Shown in pieces: positions 45,396-58,790 of a DNA stretch of 64,000 nucleotides. The DNA lies in assembly GCF_910592395.1 (NCBI RefSeq), contig NC_088316.1:3784001-3848000 (forward strand), given 5' to 3'. This DNA is from Lineus longissimus (taxonomy: Eukaryota > Nemertea > Pilidiophora > Heteronemertea > Lineidae). The translations under genes and the position numbers were made by a program. The notes under the pieces are model-generated. The model was given only the letters and a program-made list of their open reading frames with translations, was not told where the DNA came from and ran no database searches. Within the stretch, counting starts at the first letter, position 1, and every line of letters starts with the position of its first letter.

Positions 45396-47921
45396 AATAA
45401 TTCAATAATGCAGTCACATGTTTTCCAGACACCCTATAGCTCAGAATCGTAGGGTTGTTGGAGCCTGAACAAGGCCACTGATGCGAAAGAAATCATCCAC
45501 GTATTGTAATGTATCTTGCGATATCTTTCACAATAATATCATAGACATTCTGTCAGAACATCATGACAGGCACGGCATTGTTGGACAGCGGAAGAAATTT
45601 ACCTGAAGGGTGCTGTGCTCAGAACATGACAGTGAGACAAAAGTGTGACATGTTTTAGGAGGGGGCTTCTTATACATGTCCTTTGAGCAAAAAGAAGAGG
45701 TTTCGCACACTGTAGGACAGAAAACCAGAACCCAAAGAGCTGCTAGTAGCCTAGGGTTCTCTCGATTCTTTCCAACCGGTAGCCTTTTCTGCTCCTGTGC
45801 TAAGAGAGGCAATGACAGGTTAAGAGAGTTGCCCAAGGACACAAAACCAGTTTTTGATTATAGTGAAAATATTGAACCAATGACATTTGTGTCATGTGCC
45901 CAACACCTTTATTATTACTCCACACAAAGAGATTTCACATGTTTCAACCAGTTATATTATATGACTGGTCTTCTCCTTAGTCAACACTTTCACTTGTACG
46001 AAGGTCAAGAAGGCCTCCTATTTTAACAATGAAGGCACAGGCATGATATTTTCCTTAATAAATCCAGGTTAAAGGTCTCATGTCATGTTATTCCTCCGTC
46101 ACCCCTACAAGTGACATGTTTGATACGTATAAATCCGATGATCGCCAGAGCTTAAAACAGATCATCGGAGCGGAATTCAGATCAGCGATGTGAAAGTTAG
46201 AAGTCACGTATCATGTGATACAGCTTTAGCTCTCAATAAAATTGTATATATTGTTAGAGGAACCAGTCGGAATGCATTCACTGGACTCAAATTTTAAAAT
46301 GTCAGTTGGTTTTGGTGGATCAGGCAGCATTGGATGGTTCGAGTAGGAGTTCCAGGGGTACTGTGAATTGAAAAGAAGGTGCATTGTCATGTTTTGTTTT
46401 ACAAAACAGTCCTCTAAATCTGGAAGAACAAAAAATTTGTGAACATGGCGAATGCTCATATATGAAGACTTGACAAAATTTCTTCTAATAATGGTAAGAT
46501 GTAACATTTCCATTGCAGAAACTGAGCACTAAACAAGTTTTTCATTTTGATATAGACAGTATCCATCGCAATCAGGTCAAAGATTCTGTTACTTTCCGCT
46601 TCCTTACATGGGAAGAATCTGCAACAAAAAAAATGGTCACAGTCTGGGGAAATCACCATTTGGTGTGTCTGAGCTCGGGGCTGTTGAAGCTTGAACAAGA
46701 AGCATCAGTGTGGAAGGACGGGCCATGACGATACAGTGTAACCAAGACACCATCGCTATATCCTGCCCTTGAGTCGCGGACCTGCTGAAGCTTGGCAAAA
46801 GAGCACCGATGTGAAGGAATGGAATCATTGAATGCCTTTGAGAACATGAATAGCTTTTGAGCAAGCATACCACAACTTGGCTATAGATAAGCATTAATGA
46901 GATGACCACCATTTGTAACAGGGAGAATAAGACCCATTGTAGCTTGAAGAAAAGACCATGCCGAAGGATGGGACTGGTCCACGGCGAGTTGCATGACACC
47001 ATTAAGCACCAATGACACAACCAGATATAGCCTGGCAAAAAAACCAATGAGGTAAAAGAAAGATCTAATGGAATGCCATCAGAGACACAATGGAAATATC
47101 TGCAGTAATTTGTGTACGAATAGAAGATGGACTGTTTTTAGTACATTAACTTATTCCTGAACGCCTCTGGTAATTGCATTCTTGTAAGCAGATTCTTTTT
47201 TCATAAACACAATGCGTTATTGAATAAACCTCATTAGGGGTTGGCCATAGACACCACCATACTGGCCATAACTTAAAATCCCAAAGCAATAAGACCTCCT
47301 TCAAAATGACGTCAATGCTAATTTCAAAGTTGGGAGGCTGTTCTCTGGAAAACAAAGAACAGACTCCCACCCTTGAAATTGCGTGGCATTTACTTCATTT
47401 TTAAAGAAGTCCAATTGCTTAAAACATGCATTTACTTTGTTTTGAATGAGTTCTAATTGCTTAAGGATTTCAAGCTCTAGCCAAAATGTTGGTGCCTTGG
47501 TCAATCCTTGATTGGCCATCAGCTTTCATTTTGCCTTGAATGTCTCTTCATCATAAAGCATTAGCCAACAGAATAGCAAAATTATCACGTTTAGTCGACA
47601 AGCTGATATTTATGATATTTGTTGGTTTTTTCGAACGAAACCGGCTTCCAGTAGGATCATGACTTCTCCAAGCAGGACAACTTACAGATCATTAAACTGC
47701 AATAAACAATGCACTAGAACAAGATATAACCATAAGCCTGCTTGAAATTCACAAGCCATGTTCAAAACTGGCTTGAAACACCGGCGAAAATCTGTATCAG
47801 AGATTAGCATTAGTGTGATACTACGAGTGACGGGGCATGGTGGCAAGCAGGGGAATTATCCACCTGGCCAGTCAAATCCAAAGCCCATTAAGTTGTCTGT
47901 CCCTTTAGTAGCAGTAACATG
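45396..47921. other. No recognisable gene; weak internal repetition
   Basis: Frames of 116 codons (+, 45676) and 136 codons (-, 47047) were read and not recognised. The longer one overlaps a loosely repeated GAAGCTTGRMAA...AAGGAWGGG block (46685, 46790, 46945), which may explain its length. A GTTGCCCAAGGACACAA word at 45829 is a possible SINE scrap. Confidence 0.35.
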
Positions 47922-48306
47922 AGCTGCGCGTACACCACGAAATATTGGTGGACCAATTGCACGTACACCACCACATTGCTGCGACAAATTGGTTCGGCAA
48001 TCCATTGCCGATACAAATTGCCAGGCGAATTTGTCCCATCAAGCTTGATGGTCCAAATTGGCTTGTTAAAAGCTCGGCTTTGTCGTGGTGTACGCGCTAA
48101 TGGATCGGCAATTAGCTAATTAGATGGTTTGGCGACAGGCGGCGCTTTCGAAATGGCACTTTCTGCTTATTGTTTGCGCACCATCTGTTGCCGGATTTTA
48201 TAACTAGCTGCAGCGCTGGTGTACGCGCTTGGTGGATTTTCGATGGTGCGGCATTGGTTCGCGAACCAAGATTGGTGGTCCATTTTCAGGTGGTGTACGT
48301 GCGGCT
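47922..48306 (+). mobile_element. MITE-like element 'GTACACCAC' copy 2
   Basis: 385 bp, closely matching 3284-3673 from AGCTGCGC to GCGGCT in the same orientation. The internal hairpin has lost part of one outer arm (CGCCCG missing). A 15-bp tandem (TTACTCAAATAAGGC) lies just outside its right end at 48325-48350. Confidence 0.85.
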
Positions 48307-50395
48307 ATTGACTCTAAAGCCTTACTCAAATAAGGCTTACTCAAATAAGGCTTTACCTACGAGTTGTCTATCAACTGTATCATCTAATGTCTGACAATGT
48401 TGAACTTGGCAAGGTATAGTTTCACTCTAAGCCTTATTAGATTTGACAAGGAGAAGAGCAAAGAAAACAAAGGCAGATTATTAAGCTCTTTATCTTATTA
48501 ATAACATCAAAGTTAGCGTAAGTACCAGCTGTGTCGCACCTGTCTGGCCCAATTACCATGGATACCGTTCAAACGACACTACAGTTAGAACCTACGCATT
48601 TTCCGATCTCTTTTCTTGACAATGCGATAATTTCAGAAAAAATATAATTGTCACTACATGTATTTTTTGGGCTTATTACAAATATCTTTCGAATTTTAGA
48701 ATTTAAAATTATTTATTTGTGCTTTTTAGTTTTGAGACTTTATGTTAACTGCACAATTCACGAAAACAGAATGCCCACGAAATTATAGCTGGTTGCAGCA
48801 TGTCGGGTAATTGAGACCTAGTGAGATGTTAGGAGGGAAGGGTTGTGAGGAGAACGCCAAGGGTCAAACATGCAGAATTTAGTTGACCGTGTTGATCGAA
48901 TTCCACGCACTGGTGGTTGGTCAGTCCGTCACAGACCGTTATTATGTGACATTCACTTATAAAGCATTGCCGTTGGTTGGTCTTGCCAGAGTCATGGTCA
49001 TCAACGACTGTGTGGAAGTTGCAACTAACTGATGTTGACTAAAAACTGTAAAATGATGTACAGTCTGGGCCTATATTGCGTGTGAGGCTTGAAACCACCT
49101 AGAACAGGCTACCATGCAGAACACAAAGGAAAATGACTGCAAAGTTCAAAGCTTTAGAGTTCAACTGTTTCATCACCATTTACATGTAGCTGAAAATTGC
49201 AAAGGACACCAAGACTCTCCGTTATCGGAAGAGCTACGAAACCCTCCAACATCTGTCCTAGGTAAATACAACATCCAATACAAACACTCCAACAAAGTAC
49301 ACCAAATTAGTTCTCAAGGAATTCACTCAGACAGATCAAAGTGGGCTAATGATGAGATGCTGATTGATTTGTATTGAGGAGGGTCACGAGGGGAAATGAA
49401 AACGAGAGGAGACAGTACACCAAACGCTGGAACACAAAAATCATATGAAATTGACACAGGATGTTGGTACTAATTGCCCAACTAATTGCCTTTTCCTTGG
49501 TTTTGTGAAGGAAAACATTGATTATTCCTTGTTGTTGTACCAGTGTTGTGTGGTTTTATTTATCAAGGTCCATTATTTCTTTCTTAAAGGGGTACGTCGT
49601 TTGTTCACATATATTTACTGTTGGGCCAACTATATCTTTTTTCAATTTTTAATGGAAGGTGGTACCCATCATTCCAATAGTCAGTCATAAACCATGATAT
49701 ACAGGCATGCTCGAGTGTTATTTGTATACAATTAGTGCGTGTATCAATTTTCCCCACTACTGCATGTTAGCTATGTGTATGAATGTGGTCAATATGTCAT
49801 ATGTATAAGAATACTAGAAGATTGGTGTATTGTTTTAATCATTGCAAATCTGAAAGGAATGACTTTTATTTTTTGCAAATTAAAATTCTTCGTGAAAATG
49901 AAATGCTCCCTTAATATTGGCGGTTTACAGTAACTTTATAAATCACATAAAAACACTCGTGTACAATTAACTACAATCCATTATCAATACATCACTATAA
50001 TTGTCTTTTCACATCACCAGTAAATTAAATCAATGACGGCGTCGTGGACATTTGCGATAAATGGAATCGACCAATCATAGCAGGTGACCTGGACGACAGG
50101 TCAGTCTCGATCAATTAATCTGGGCAAGATCTGCGTCACACTCAACTTGAGTATGAACCGAGTTATGAAATAGACGAGTATGTACTGTGCATTTTAGAGA
50201 GTGAATGAAATCAACAAGTACTGTTTCATGATCTTTTTGGCGGATTATGCAAATCTTTATCCTTATTTCAATAGTAATTTTTCACAATTTTTGTACATGC
50301 GAAATTGATATTATTTGCGAAATCCACAAAAAAAACCATCAGATAATTTGTTGGTTACAGTGTTCTGTTCATCAGTGGCACAAAAAAGGCAATAG
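48307..50395. other. Mostly unique non-coding stretch
   Basis: No gene recognised. The block 50010-50160 is complex, with AGGTGACCTGGACGACAGGT, CAATTAATC and GCGTCACACTC words, and may be regulatory. Confidence 0.3.
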
Positions 50396-51010
50396 GTGTA
50401 TTTGACTGACTTTTCAGAAATGTCTGTATTCAACTGACATCTCGGAAGTGGGAGTATTCGACTGACCTATCAGAAGTTAGTGTATTCAACTGACCTCTTG
50501 GAAGTTAGTGTATTCAACTGACCTCTAGGAAGTGAGTGTATTCAACTGACCTCTCAGAAGTAAGTGTATTCAACTGACCTCTAAGACGTGGGTGTATTCA
50601 ACTGATCTCTCAGAAGTGGGTGTATTCAACTGACCTCTCAGAAGTAAGTGTATTCAACTGACCTCTAGGACGTGGGTGTATTCAACTGATCTCTCAGAAG
50701 TAAGTGTATTCAACTGACCTCTAGGAAGTGAGTGTATTCAACTGATCTCTCAGAAGTAAGTGTATTCAACTGACCTCTAGGACGTGGGTGTATTCAACTG
50801 ATCTCTCAGAAGTGGGTGTATTCAACTGACCTCTCAGAAGTAAGTGTATTCAACTGACCTCTAAGACGTGGGTGTATTCAACTGACCTCTAAGACGTGGG
50901 TGTATTCAACTGACCTCTAAGACGTGGGTGTATTCAACTGACCTCTAAGACGTGGGTGTATTCAACTGACCTCTCGGAATCGGGTGTATTCAACTGACAT
51001 GTCAGAAGTG
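50396..51010. repeat. Minisatellite, 28-bp unit, about 22 copies
   Basis: Unit GTGTATTCAACTGACCTCTM then AGAMGTRR. Variant units (AAGACGTGG, CAGAAGTAA, GATCTCTCAGAAGTGG) recur in the same order at about units 7-9 and 14-16, and four near-identical AAGACGTGG units lie in a row (17-20). This implies block duplication plus single-unit slippage. The edges are the most diverged units. Confidence 0.95.
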
Positions 51011-51289
51011 TTTCTAAAAATTCTTTAGGTCCATCAACGGAAAAATTACAAAATGCCTCCAAATTGACACTATCCCTCATCTTCATATCACACTTACCTA
51101 AAATGAAAAGAAGGGGGAAAAGTGTAAGCAAAAATGTTAGAAATGCAAGAAAAATGTAAGAAATGTTAGTAAAACACGTTAAAATGAAATGGTCCAGGGA
51201 CCATGTGCGACAAGACCAAACAAGAGGCGCTAAGATGCTGAAAATTTTGGAACGTAATGATAGGTACATAATCTAAAAGAGGGTCCCTA

Positions 51290-51715
51290 GATATATGTCC
51301 TCACAAGTTTAGAACCTTCTAGCTCAAATAGAAACGAAACGTGCCACCTATCGGTGATTTATTGAAATTTGACCTTTATGACCTTGAAAAGTAGGTCAAA
51401 TCAAAAACCTGGGCGATTTGTCATTCAACCTTAATAGATACACCCACCATAAAAATTTCATCACTTTACGTACAACCATTAGCTCTAAAAAGGCAAAAAA
51501 CCAATTTGCAAGTTGCCACCTGGAAGCCAGAAAGTAGGTCATATCGCGAAAAAGAAAACGTCTACATGGGCATATTGCCCAAAGCTACCATCACACCAAG
51601 TTTTAGCCATCTAGCCCTAGAGGTGATGAAACGTGCTCCGCAAACGGACGATGACGGACAGTGGATGCCACGGTATTGTATATGCTCCCCAGAGGTGAGC
51701 GAAAAACCTGTCTGT
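51290..51715 (+). repeat. Divergent relative of the 302-bp repeat
   Basis: It keeps AAACGTGCCACCTATCGGTG, TTGACCTTTATGACCTTGAA, AGTAGGTCAAATCAAAAACC, CACCATAAAAATTTCATC, CACCTGGAAGCC and a degenerate end (GGACGATGACGGACAGTGG, then TATATGCTCCCCAGAGGTGAG). The CGA tract is reduced to scattered GACGG/GACGATGACGG. Confidence 0.7.
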
Positions 51716-52825
51716 TAATGTCAGAAAAACTATCAGCATACATCTTTGTATAAAAAATGTTAGCAGAAATCAAACAGAGCAAATGGAATTGTCAGAAACA
51801 TAAGGCAATCGTGAAAAACCATGACCAAACATGTCCCATCATCCTAATGGCAGGAGGATGTTTGTGAAATGACAGAGTTTCACAGCAAAAATGGACCAGA
51901 AAGACTGGAATTACGAGAAACGAAAAGCCGATATGGAAAAAAAAAAATGATGACAACACTTTGTAATTTTGTTCTCAGTAGGATGGCCAGATAAAAGGGC
52001 CATTAGGGTTAATCCTCAATCAAAAAGTTACGTTGGATCCACACCTTTTCTTGAATAAAAACAATTGAGAAAGTTTGCAAAAATGGACCTGGCAACAAAT
52101 GAATAAATTTTTATCAAAATGTCTGGAAAAATACGCCCTATTTGTGTAAACAACTTGTGCGTTGCAGCGAAGCAAAGTGCTGACAAAAAAGACTGCTGCA
52201 CTGGAAGGGGGTTAGCAAAAATGGACCAGATAGTGTAGAATTATAAGAAACATAAGCCGGTGAAGAAAAATCATCAACACATCTGGCATGTTTTTATCAA
52301 AGAGATGGTCAGATGAAAGGATTTTCGAAAAAATGCCGCAACTAGAGTTTTATTCTTGTTCTACATTTTCCATTGAAAATGGTGCGACAGAAGAAAACTC
52401 ATCCTCCTGTTACTTTGATGTTTCTTTCTGCGAAAATCTTAAAAGCAATAGTGCCATTGCAGTAATGGCATTCTGTGTCTTCATCTTCTCCCGTGTTTGC
52501 CCTTCAGCTGGAGGCACATGGCCACAAGAGCACGTCGCGAAGGTCACTAAAAACCTTTATAAAAGGACCAATGGCATTATTACCAAGTTGTTAGCTGCCC
52601 AGTCACCTTACACTCCACGGTAGTGGTTCGCATTATAAAATTGCGCAGAAATTGAATAATTCAAAATCCGAATGAATTATCACGCTTTCCCTGGTTTCAA
52701 TCCCCCCCTCCATGCAGTGAGCACCATCCTAGAAGGTGCTTGATAACCCGGCTTCTGCGACTACATGTACAACCGAAATGACGTTGTGGTCATGTTATCG
52801 AGGTGACGTTAAGTTAGACTTCGGC
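51716..52825. other. Non-coding stretch with an old duplication
   Basis: AGCAAAAATGGACCAGA, AGAAACRWAARCCG and GATGGYCAGAT blocks occur at 51886-51990 and again at 52213-52316. A 111-codon frame at 52288 has no recognisable domain. Confidence 0.4.
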
Positions 52826-53274
52826 AATTGTGTATAAATGTGGAATCCCTTTGAAGAGGTTCAAAGCAATACTGTATAAATGTGGAATCCTTTGAACATA
52901 TTGAATGAAGAGGTTCAAAGCAATACTGTATAAATGTGGAATCCTTTGAACATGTTGAATGAAGAGGTTCAAAGCAATACTGTATAAATGTGGAGTCCCT
53001 TGGAAGATGTTTAAAGCAATCCTGTATAAATGTGGAGTCCCTTTGAAGATGTTTAAAGCAATACTGTATAAATGTGGAATCCCTTTGAAGAGGTTCAAAG
53101 CAATACTGTATAAATGTGGAATCCTTTGAACATGTTGAATGAAGAGGTTCAAAGCAATACTGTATAAATGTGGAGTCCCTTGGAAGATGTTTAAAGCAAT
53201 CCTGTATAAATGTGGAGTCCCTTGGAAGATGTTTAAAGCAATACTGTATAAATGTGGAGTCCTTTGGAAGATGT
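52826..53274. repeat. 42-bp minisatellite, left part
   Basis: Unit AAGCAATACTGTATAAATGT then GGAGTCCNTTGGAAGATGTT and TA. About ten units. Several are 54-bp variants with a 12-bp addition (GAACATRTTGAATG region). Because 42 and 54 are multiples of three, long open frames run through both strands. They encode only the repeat and are not taken as genes. Continuous with 53815-54690 before the insertion at 53279-53810. Confidence 0.95.
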
Positions 53275-53278
53275 TTAA

Positions 53279-53810
<532 letters not shown>

Positions 53811-53814
53811 TTAA

Positions 53815-54690
53815 AGCAATACTGTATAAATGTGGAGTCCTTTGGAAGATGTTTAAAGCAATACTATATAAATGTGGAGTCCATTGGAAGATGTTTAAAG
53901 CAATACTGTATAAATGTGGAGTCCCTTGGAAGATGTTTAAAGCAACTGTGTATAAATATGGAGTCCATTGGAAGATGTTTAAAGCAACTGTGTATAAATG
54001 TGGAGTCCTTTGGAAGATGTTAAAGCAATACTGTATAAATATGGAGTCCATTGGAAGATGTTTAAAGCAACTGTGTATAAATATGGAGTCCATTGGAAGA
54101 TGTTTAAAGCAATACTGTATAAATATGGAGTCTATGGAAGATGTTTAAAGCAATACTGTATAAATGTGGAGTCCTTTGGAAGATGTTTAAAGCAATACTG
54201 TATAAATGTGGAGTCCCTTGGAAGATGTTTAAAGCAATACTGTATAAATGTGGAGTCCTTTGGAAGATGTTTAAAGCAATACTGTATAAATGTGGAGTCC
54301 CTTGGAAGATGTTTAAAGCAATACTGTATAAATGTGGAGTCCCTTGGAAGATGTTTAAAGCAATACTGTATAAATGTGAAGTCCATTGGAAGATGTTTAA
54401 AGCAATACTGTATAAATGTGCAGTCCATTGGAAGATGTTTAAAGCAATACTGTATAAATGTGGAGTCCTTTGGAAGATGTTTAAAGCAATACTGTATAAA
54501 TGTGGAGTCCATTGGAAGATGTTTAAAGCAATACTGTATAAATGGGGAGTCCCGTGGAAGATGTTTAAAGCAATACTATATAAATGTGGAGTCCTTTGGA
54601 AGATGTTTAAAGCAATACTGTATAAATGGGGAGTCCCGTGGAAGATGTTTAAAGCAATACTATATAAATGTGCAGTCCTTTGGACGAGGG
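53815..54690. repeat. 42-bp minisatellite, right part
   Basis: About 21 units of the same 42-bp repeat as 52826-53274. Variants include GTGTATAAATATGG units (53945-54080) and GGGGAGTCCCGTGG units (54543, 54627). Long frames of 126 to 233 codons on both strands encode tetradecapeptide repeats (FKAILYKCGVLWKM on plus, LYSIALNIFQRTPH on minus). Units near 54020 and 54130 have each lost a base, which shifts the frame. No selection for coding is therefore apparent. Confidence 0.95.
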
Positions 54691-55246
54691 GATGCATGAA
54701 TCTACCTACCTTTTAAATTCTGGTTCGACTTGGACAAGCCTCGGACGCCGTTTCGGAGACAGACAATTACACGCGGATGCATTTGCGTGCCTATTGCCCA
54801 TAGTGATATTGTGTAATCCAAATCAGTAACAGTGCCATTGTATTCCAATGCAAAACTTAATGTTTGCTATTGAATTCAAGAGAATCATTCTCATGTCCTC
54901 ACAAATGTCGACGTATCCTTATAAATCAGGAGAAGTTTATATTCCAGCATTTATATTCATCACAGAGCACTAGACAACCGAGAAAGTGTAATTGACAAGA
55001 TCATCTGCCTGTTATCGAAACACTAGTATCTCATAAAAAGGGGAGACCATAAAGAATCTTGGTTTTCCACCTACATATTCTGTTCCATCTCCAAAACTCG
55101 GAGCCATTTGAAACTCAAAAATCCAGGCTTAGGATTTACATGTCCAATGTCCAATTGAGAATGAACAACATTGCAGAGAGGGGCCAGAGGGGGTTTGAAA
55201 GCCGATGTCTGAGACGCATCCAAAAGCATAGATGGCTATTGTCCAC
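54691..55246. other. No recognisable feature
   Basis: Unique sequence right of the minisatellite; nothing identified. Confidence 0.35.
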
Positions 55247-55785
55247 ATGATGCCATAAAACCTGAAGTTACCTGATACAATTTAGGGAACCGTTTCCGAA
55301 TAATTATGCAGCATCCAAACCATTGATATCTTGCTCTTAATCCTCCCTCCTTTTTCATTCAAATCAGACCACAAATGAAAACGAAACCATTGATGCCAGA
55401 TGTCCCCAGAGAAGCCATCAAAACTCTTATCACTTGCTACAATTCAGGAAACTATATCTCTGAACTTTCTTGGAGCATTCAAAACCATTGATACCTTAGT
55501 CTAAATTCTATCTCCTTTTTTGTTTGAATTCGATCACAAAAGAAAACGAAACCATTGATGCACGATGTTAGCACAGAAGTCATAAAAGCTGTTATCACTT
55601 GAAACTATTCGGAAAAACTATGCAGCATCCAAAACCATTGATACCTCTCTCTTTTTCATTTGAATAAAATCACAAAGAAAACCAAACCACCGATGCCAGC
55701 TGTCCGCACAGAAGCCATAAAACCACTTATCTGCTGATACAATTCAGGGAGCCGTCTCGGGACAATTACGCCGCATCTATCATCC
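55247..55785 (+). repeat. Divergent tandem repeat, about 145-170-bp units, 3-4 copies
   Basis: GCATYCAAAACCATTGATAY recurs at 55312, 55478 and 55624. Each is followed by a CTCTTTTTCATTTGAAT-like stretch, ATCACAAAN-GAAAACNAAACC, ATTGATGCCAGMTGTC, then AGAAGCCATAAAA and a CTTATCACTTGMTACAATTC block. Units are well diverged. Confidence 0.75.
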
Positions 55786-57987
55786 TGTGGCTTATCAGGA
55801 ATAGTATTCTAATGATTCAAGATAAAACATCCCAATATTTCATCGAGAAACGTAAATGTCAATTTTTTTACTCTGATAATTTTTTTTATAAAATGTTCAT
55901 GTGTGGGTATTTGTCTGTACTGTTTTCTCTACATTGCCTGGTTCTGCATGGTTTTAGTTCGAGGCTGGGTAATACAACAGTCAACAACCATCTAGAAATA
56001 GCTCACTGGAATATCGTTGAGCTTTTTATAGATTGACAAAAAATGACGGAGCTGATTTTCAATGTGGAGTTAATTATTGCTTTGCAGTTGAAAAAAAGCG
56101 ATTGGTGTGTCCTGGGACGGAATACATCACTCTACACTGCAGGCATCTGTATCACTCTTAAAATGCAGGAATAAAGTGATTTTATGCTTACATTTAGTAA
56201 AGGGGTTTCCCATTTTGTTACTTCACCACTAAAGAGGTTCCCCATACTGTTACATGATTTTGACCAATTATGAATTTTGCCCTCGCCGATTTAGGCAAAT
56301 TGACCACCATGCAAGTTGTTTCATGGGGGCGATTTTATCAAAATTTGCACGGATAACCCTTTGATAAGACAGTAGAACGATGAGAATGTAGGCCTTGTAT
56401 AAAGACAATAGACTGTGTATTGGACTAGGCCTGAATTCTTTTAATGGTGAGGTGAGGGAGAAAATTTGGTAATGCGATAAGGTTGTGTTTGTGAAAAGTA
56501 TGATACGCAGAATAATGCTTGAATCAAATTGCTTGGAGCTTTGTAGGTTAGGTTTTTTAACACGCAAAATAGGTACACAGAAGAAGAATTGGTGTGAAAA
56601 AGTACTGTTTGCTCACTGATGCCTGACCCACGACAGCAGTGTAGTCAGGATCCCAAACTATTCTATCATGTCTGTACATAAACTGTTGCATCGATACTTT
56701 CGGCACACACCGTACATTTAGTAATAAGTGATTTGTCCTGTACTATCACAGTCCAATGATTGATTTTTTTCTTTGCGATGGCTCAAAACAAGGATGCGCG
56801 ATATTTGCGAAATAATTGATGATTTACCCGGCACGAGATCGAAGGCGGGGATTGATTAAAGTTAATGTGTGCAGTCTATGCTTGGTGTGTAGTTACAGAG
56901 ATGATCTGTTTTTATTCCCAATCAACATTTCTGCTCAGATTAGTTTTGCTACACAGGCAAAATATGCAAATGTCAGATCGACATCATTCTGATGTTATTC
57001 CACGCATAACATTTGGACATTATTCTTGCAAGATATCAATGTGACGACATTTCAAATGTTTTCAGTTTTTGTTATTTTAAGTTCCTTTTTGTTTGAGATA
57101 TTAGTGAGGGCAACAAAGGAAAATTGGAAGAAAAGTTTAATTGTGTGCCATGACTTTAAGGGAAAATCAGAGACGCTCTAAAGAGCTCAAGAAAATAAGT
57201 CGACCATGTTGACAACGAACGTCCCCAACTATTTGCAAAAATTATAAATTGTAAAAATTATCCCAATTCATGGAACAACTACAGCTGGAATGCTGACTCG
57301 CAAAGAAAATCGCTGATACAAAATCTGTCATACAGATCCAAAAATCAACAAACTCTCATAATAAAATCCAAAGAAATTATTGAAAGAAACATCGAAAAAT
57401 CACTCGAAAACTCCTAAATGTCCTCAATTATCTGAACAAACAGTAAAAATCTAACATTGGCAGTCACAATAGAACACAGAACTCAATCTGAGAACTTAAC
57501 GAGCCCATCCGAATCACAAGGTAAGAATTTCAGCAAAAACTCAAACTCTCGCAAAATGCAAACAAACCACAGAGAATTATCCTACAAATGTTGCGATTTA
57601 TCCCAAGAACGCTTGCAGAAAAACATCACACACACTCCTCTGATGAATTAAACATTGGTACTATGGTGTTAGCAGTAGGACTCGCAGCGCTTAATCACAC
57701 TGTCTTTCCCAACGATCGGTGCTGCCATCACGCTATGCTAGCGGTTACGTCGTGCTATCGTAGCATAGCATGTCACTTCGATGATTAGTTGGTATTAATC
57801 CTCATCGTCGCTTGCTCCAAGAGTCACATATCGGAGGAGGAACATGGGGTATAAATATATCTGTGCGTGATAAAGGTCTAGTCCCTCTGTCATGTCTGGT
57901 GATCACTATTTTTGATTAATTTAGTTTTCTCGCATTTATTCAAGAAATCATATTACATACTGTACAAGCAGCAAGAGTAACAACTAT
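55786..57987. other. Unique non-coding stretch
   Basis: Frames at 55812 (+) and 56567 (-) have no recognisable domain. A 9-bp-arm hairpin (GCTATGCTA/TAGCATAGC) lies at about 57733-57770. No repeat family recognised. Confidence 0.35.
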
Positions 57988-58162
57988 ATACAGTGGAACC
58001 TCCCTTAACGGACACCTCTCTAATAAGGACAACCTCTCTATTAAGGACACGAGTTTTGGTCCCAAATTGGTAGTTTTCATTCAATTTGATCTATCAGGGC
58101 ACCTCTCTATCAAGGACAGCACTTGTCAGTTCCAAAGGTGTCCTTAATAGAGAATTTTTACT
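57988..58162 (+). mobile_element. GGACACC-family element, best-preserved copy
   Basis: Starts TACAGTGGAACCTCCCTTAA then CGGACACCTCTCTAATAAGG. The middle has GGTCCCAAATTGGTAGTTTT then CATTCAATTTGA. It ends AAGGTGTCCTTAATAGAGAA then TTTTTACTATAGT. The ends are inverted (TACAGTGGAACC... against ACTATAGTAAAAATTC...). About 175 bp. Confidence 0.8.
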
Positions 58163-58254
58163 ATAGTTTACTTGATAAAAAACGATTGTTATTTTCTGGC
58201 GATCATATCTGTTTTTAATTCTGAGTGACAACAAATCACTCTATTGACTTCATA

Positions 58255-58565
58255 CAAAGCTTTGGTTAGGTTACACACAGAGTTTCCATCAAGCTACACA
58301 TGAGCTTCCATTAGGCTATAGAGCTTAATACAATAGGTTACATACAGAGCTTTCATTAGGGTACATATGAGCTTACAATAGGCTACAGATAGAGCTTCCA
58401 TTCAGCCTTATACAGAGCTTCAATTAGGCTACACAGGGAGCTTCAATTAGGCTACACATACTCCATTCAGCTTTATTGAGAGCTTCCATTTGGCTATACA
58501 CAGATCTTCTATTCAGCTTCACACAAAGCTTTCATTTAAGGCTACTTAAACAGCTTCCATACGTT
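58255..58565 (+). repeat. Degenerate minisatellite (GAGCTTCCATTAGGCTACA)
   Basis: Roughly ten to twelve units of 23-31 bp built on ACAGAGCTTCCATTAGGCTA with variable linkers. Heavily diverged. Confidence 0.75.
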
Positions 58566-58624
58566 TTCATTTGTAGAGCCCCTGTAAGTCCGTGGACCTC
58601 CCAAGTAACCCTCTTAACTCTTTC

Positions 58625-58790
58625 ACTGTGGGTGACGTGCACAGCACATCATGTACATTGTTGTATATCATAGGCCTATATGTGACATCCACAGCACGTC
58701 ATGCCCTTCCAAATTCACCGACACCGACACCGACATTCACCCCTCTAAACACGCCAAACACACTCGGGATCACGAGTTTCATCCTAATTG
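58625..58790 (+). repeat. Second copy of the CACAGCACATCATG repeat
   Basis: GTGACRTSCACAGCACRTCA occurs twice (58631, 58680) and AACACGCCAAACACACTCGG once, matching 35997-36100. A short CCGACA triplet run lies at 58718-58735. Confidence 0.6.

Noticed and set aside
45790-45850. GTTGCCCAAGGACACAA word resembling a SINE body
   Set aside because: Too short and without a tRNA head to support an element call.
46637-47047. 136-codon minus-strand frame with hydrophobic stretches
   Set aside because: No recognisable family. It overlies a loosely repeated block and its hydrophobicity may be chance. Without a transcript I do not call it.
53998-54699. 233-codon plus-strand frame and overlapping frames of up to 197 codons on minus
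   Set aside because: They follow from a 42-bp unit length divisible by three. The content is a repeated 14-residue word, the frames overlap on both strands, and some units have single-base losses.
57733-57770. Hairpin GCTATGCTA...TAGCATAGC
   Set aside because: 9-bp arms with a loop of about 20 nt are common by chance in AT-rich DNA. No RNA gene context.
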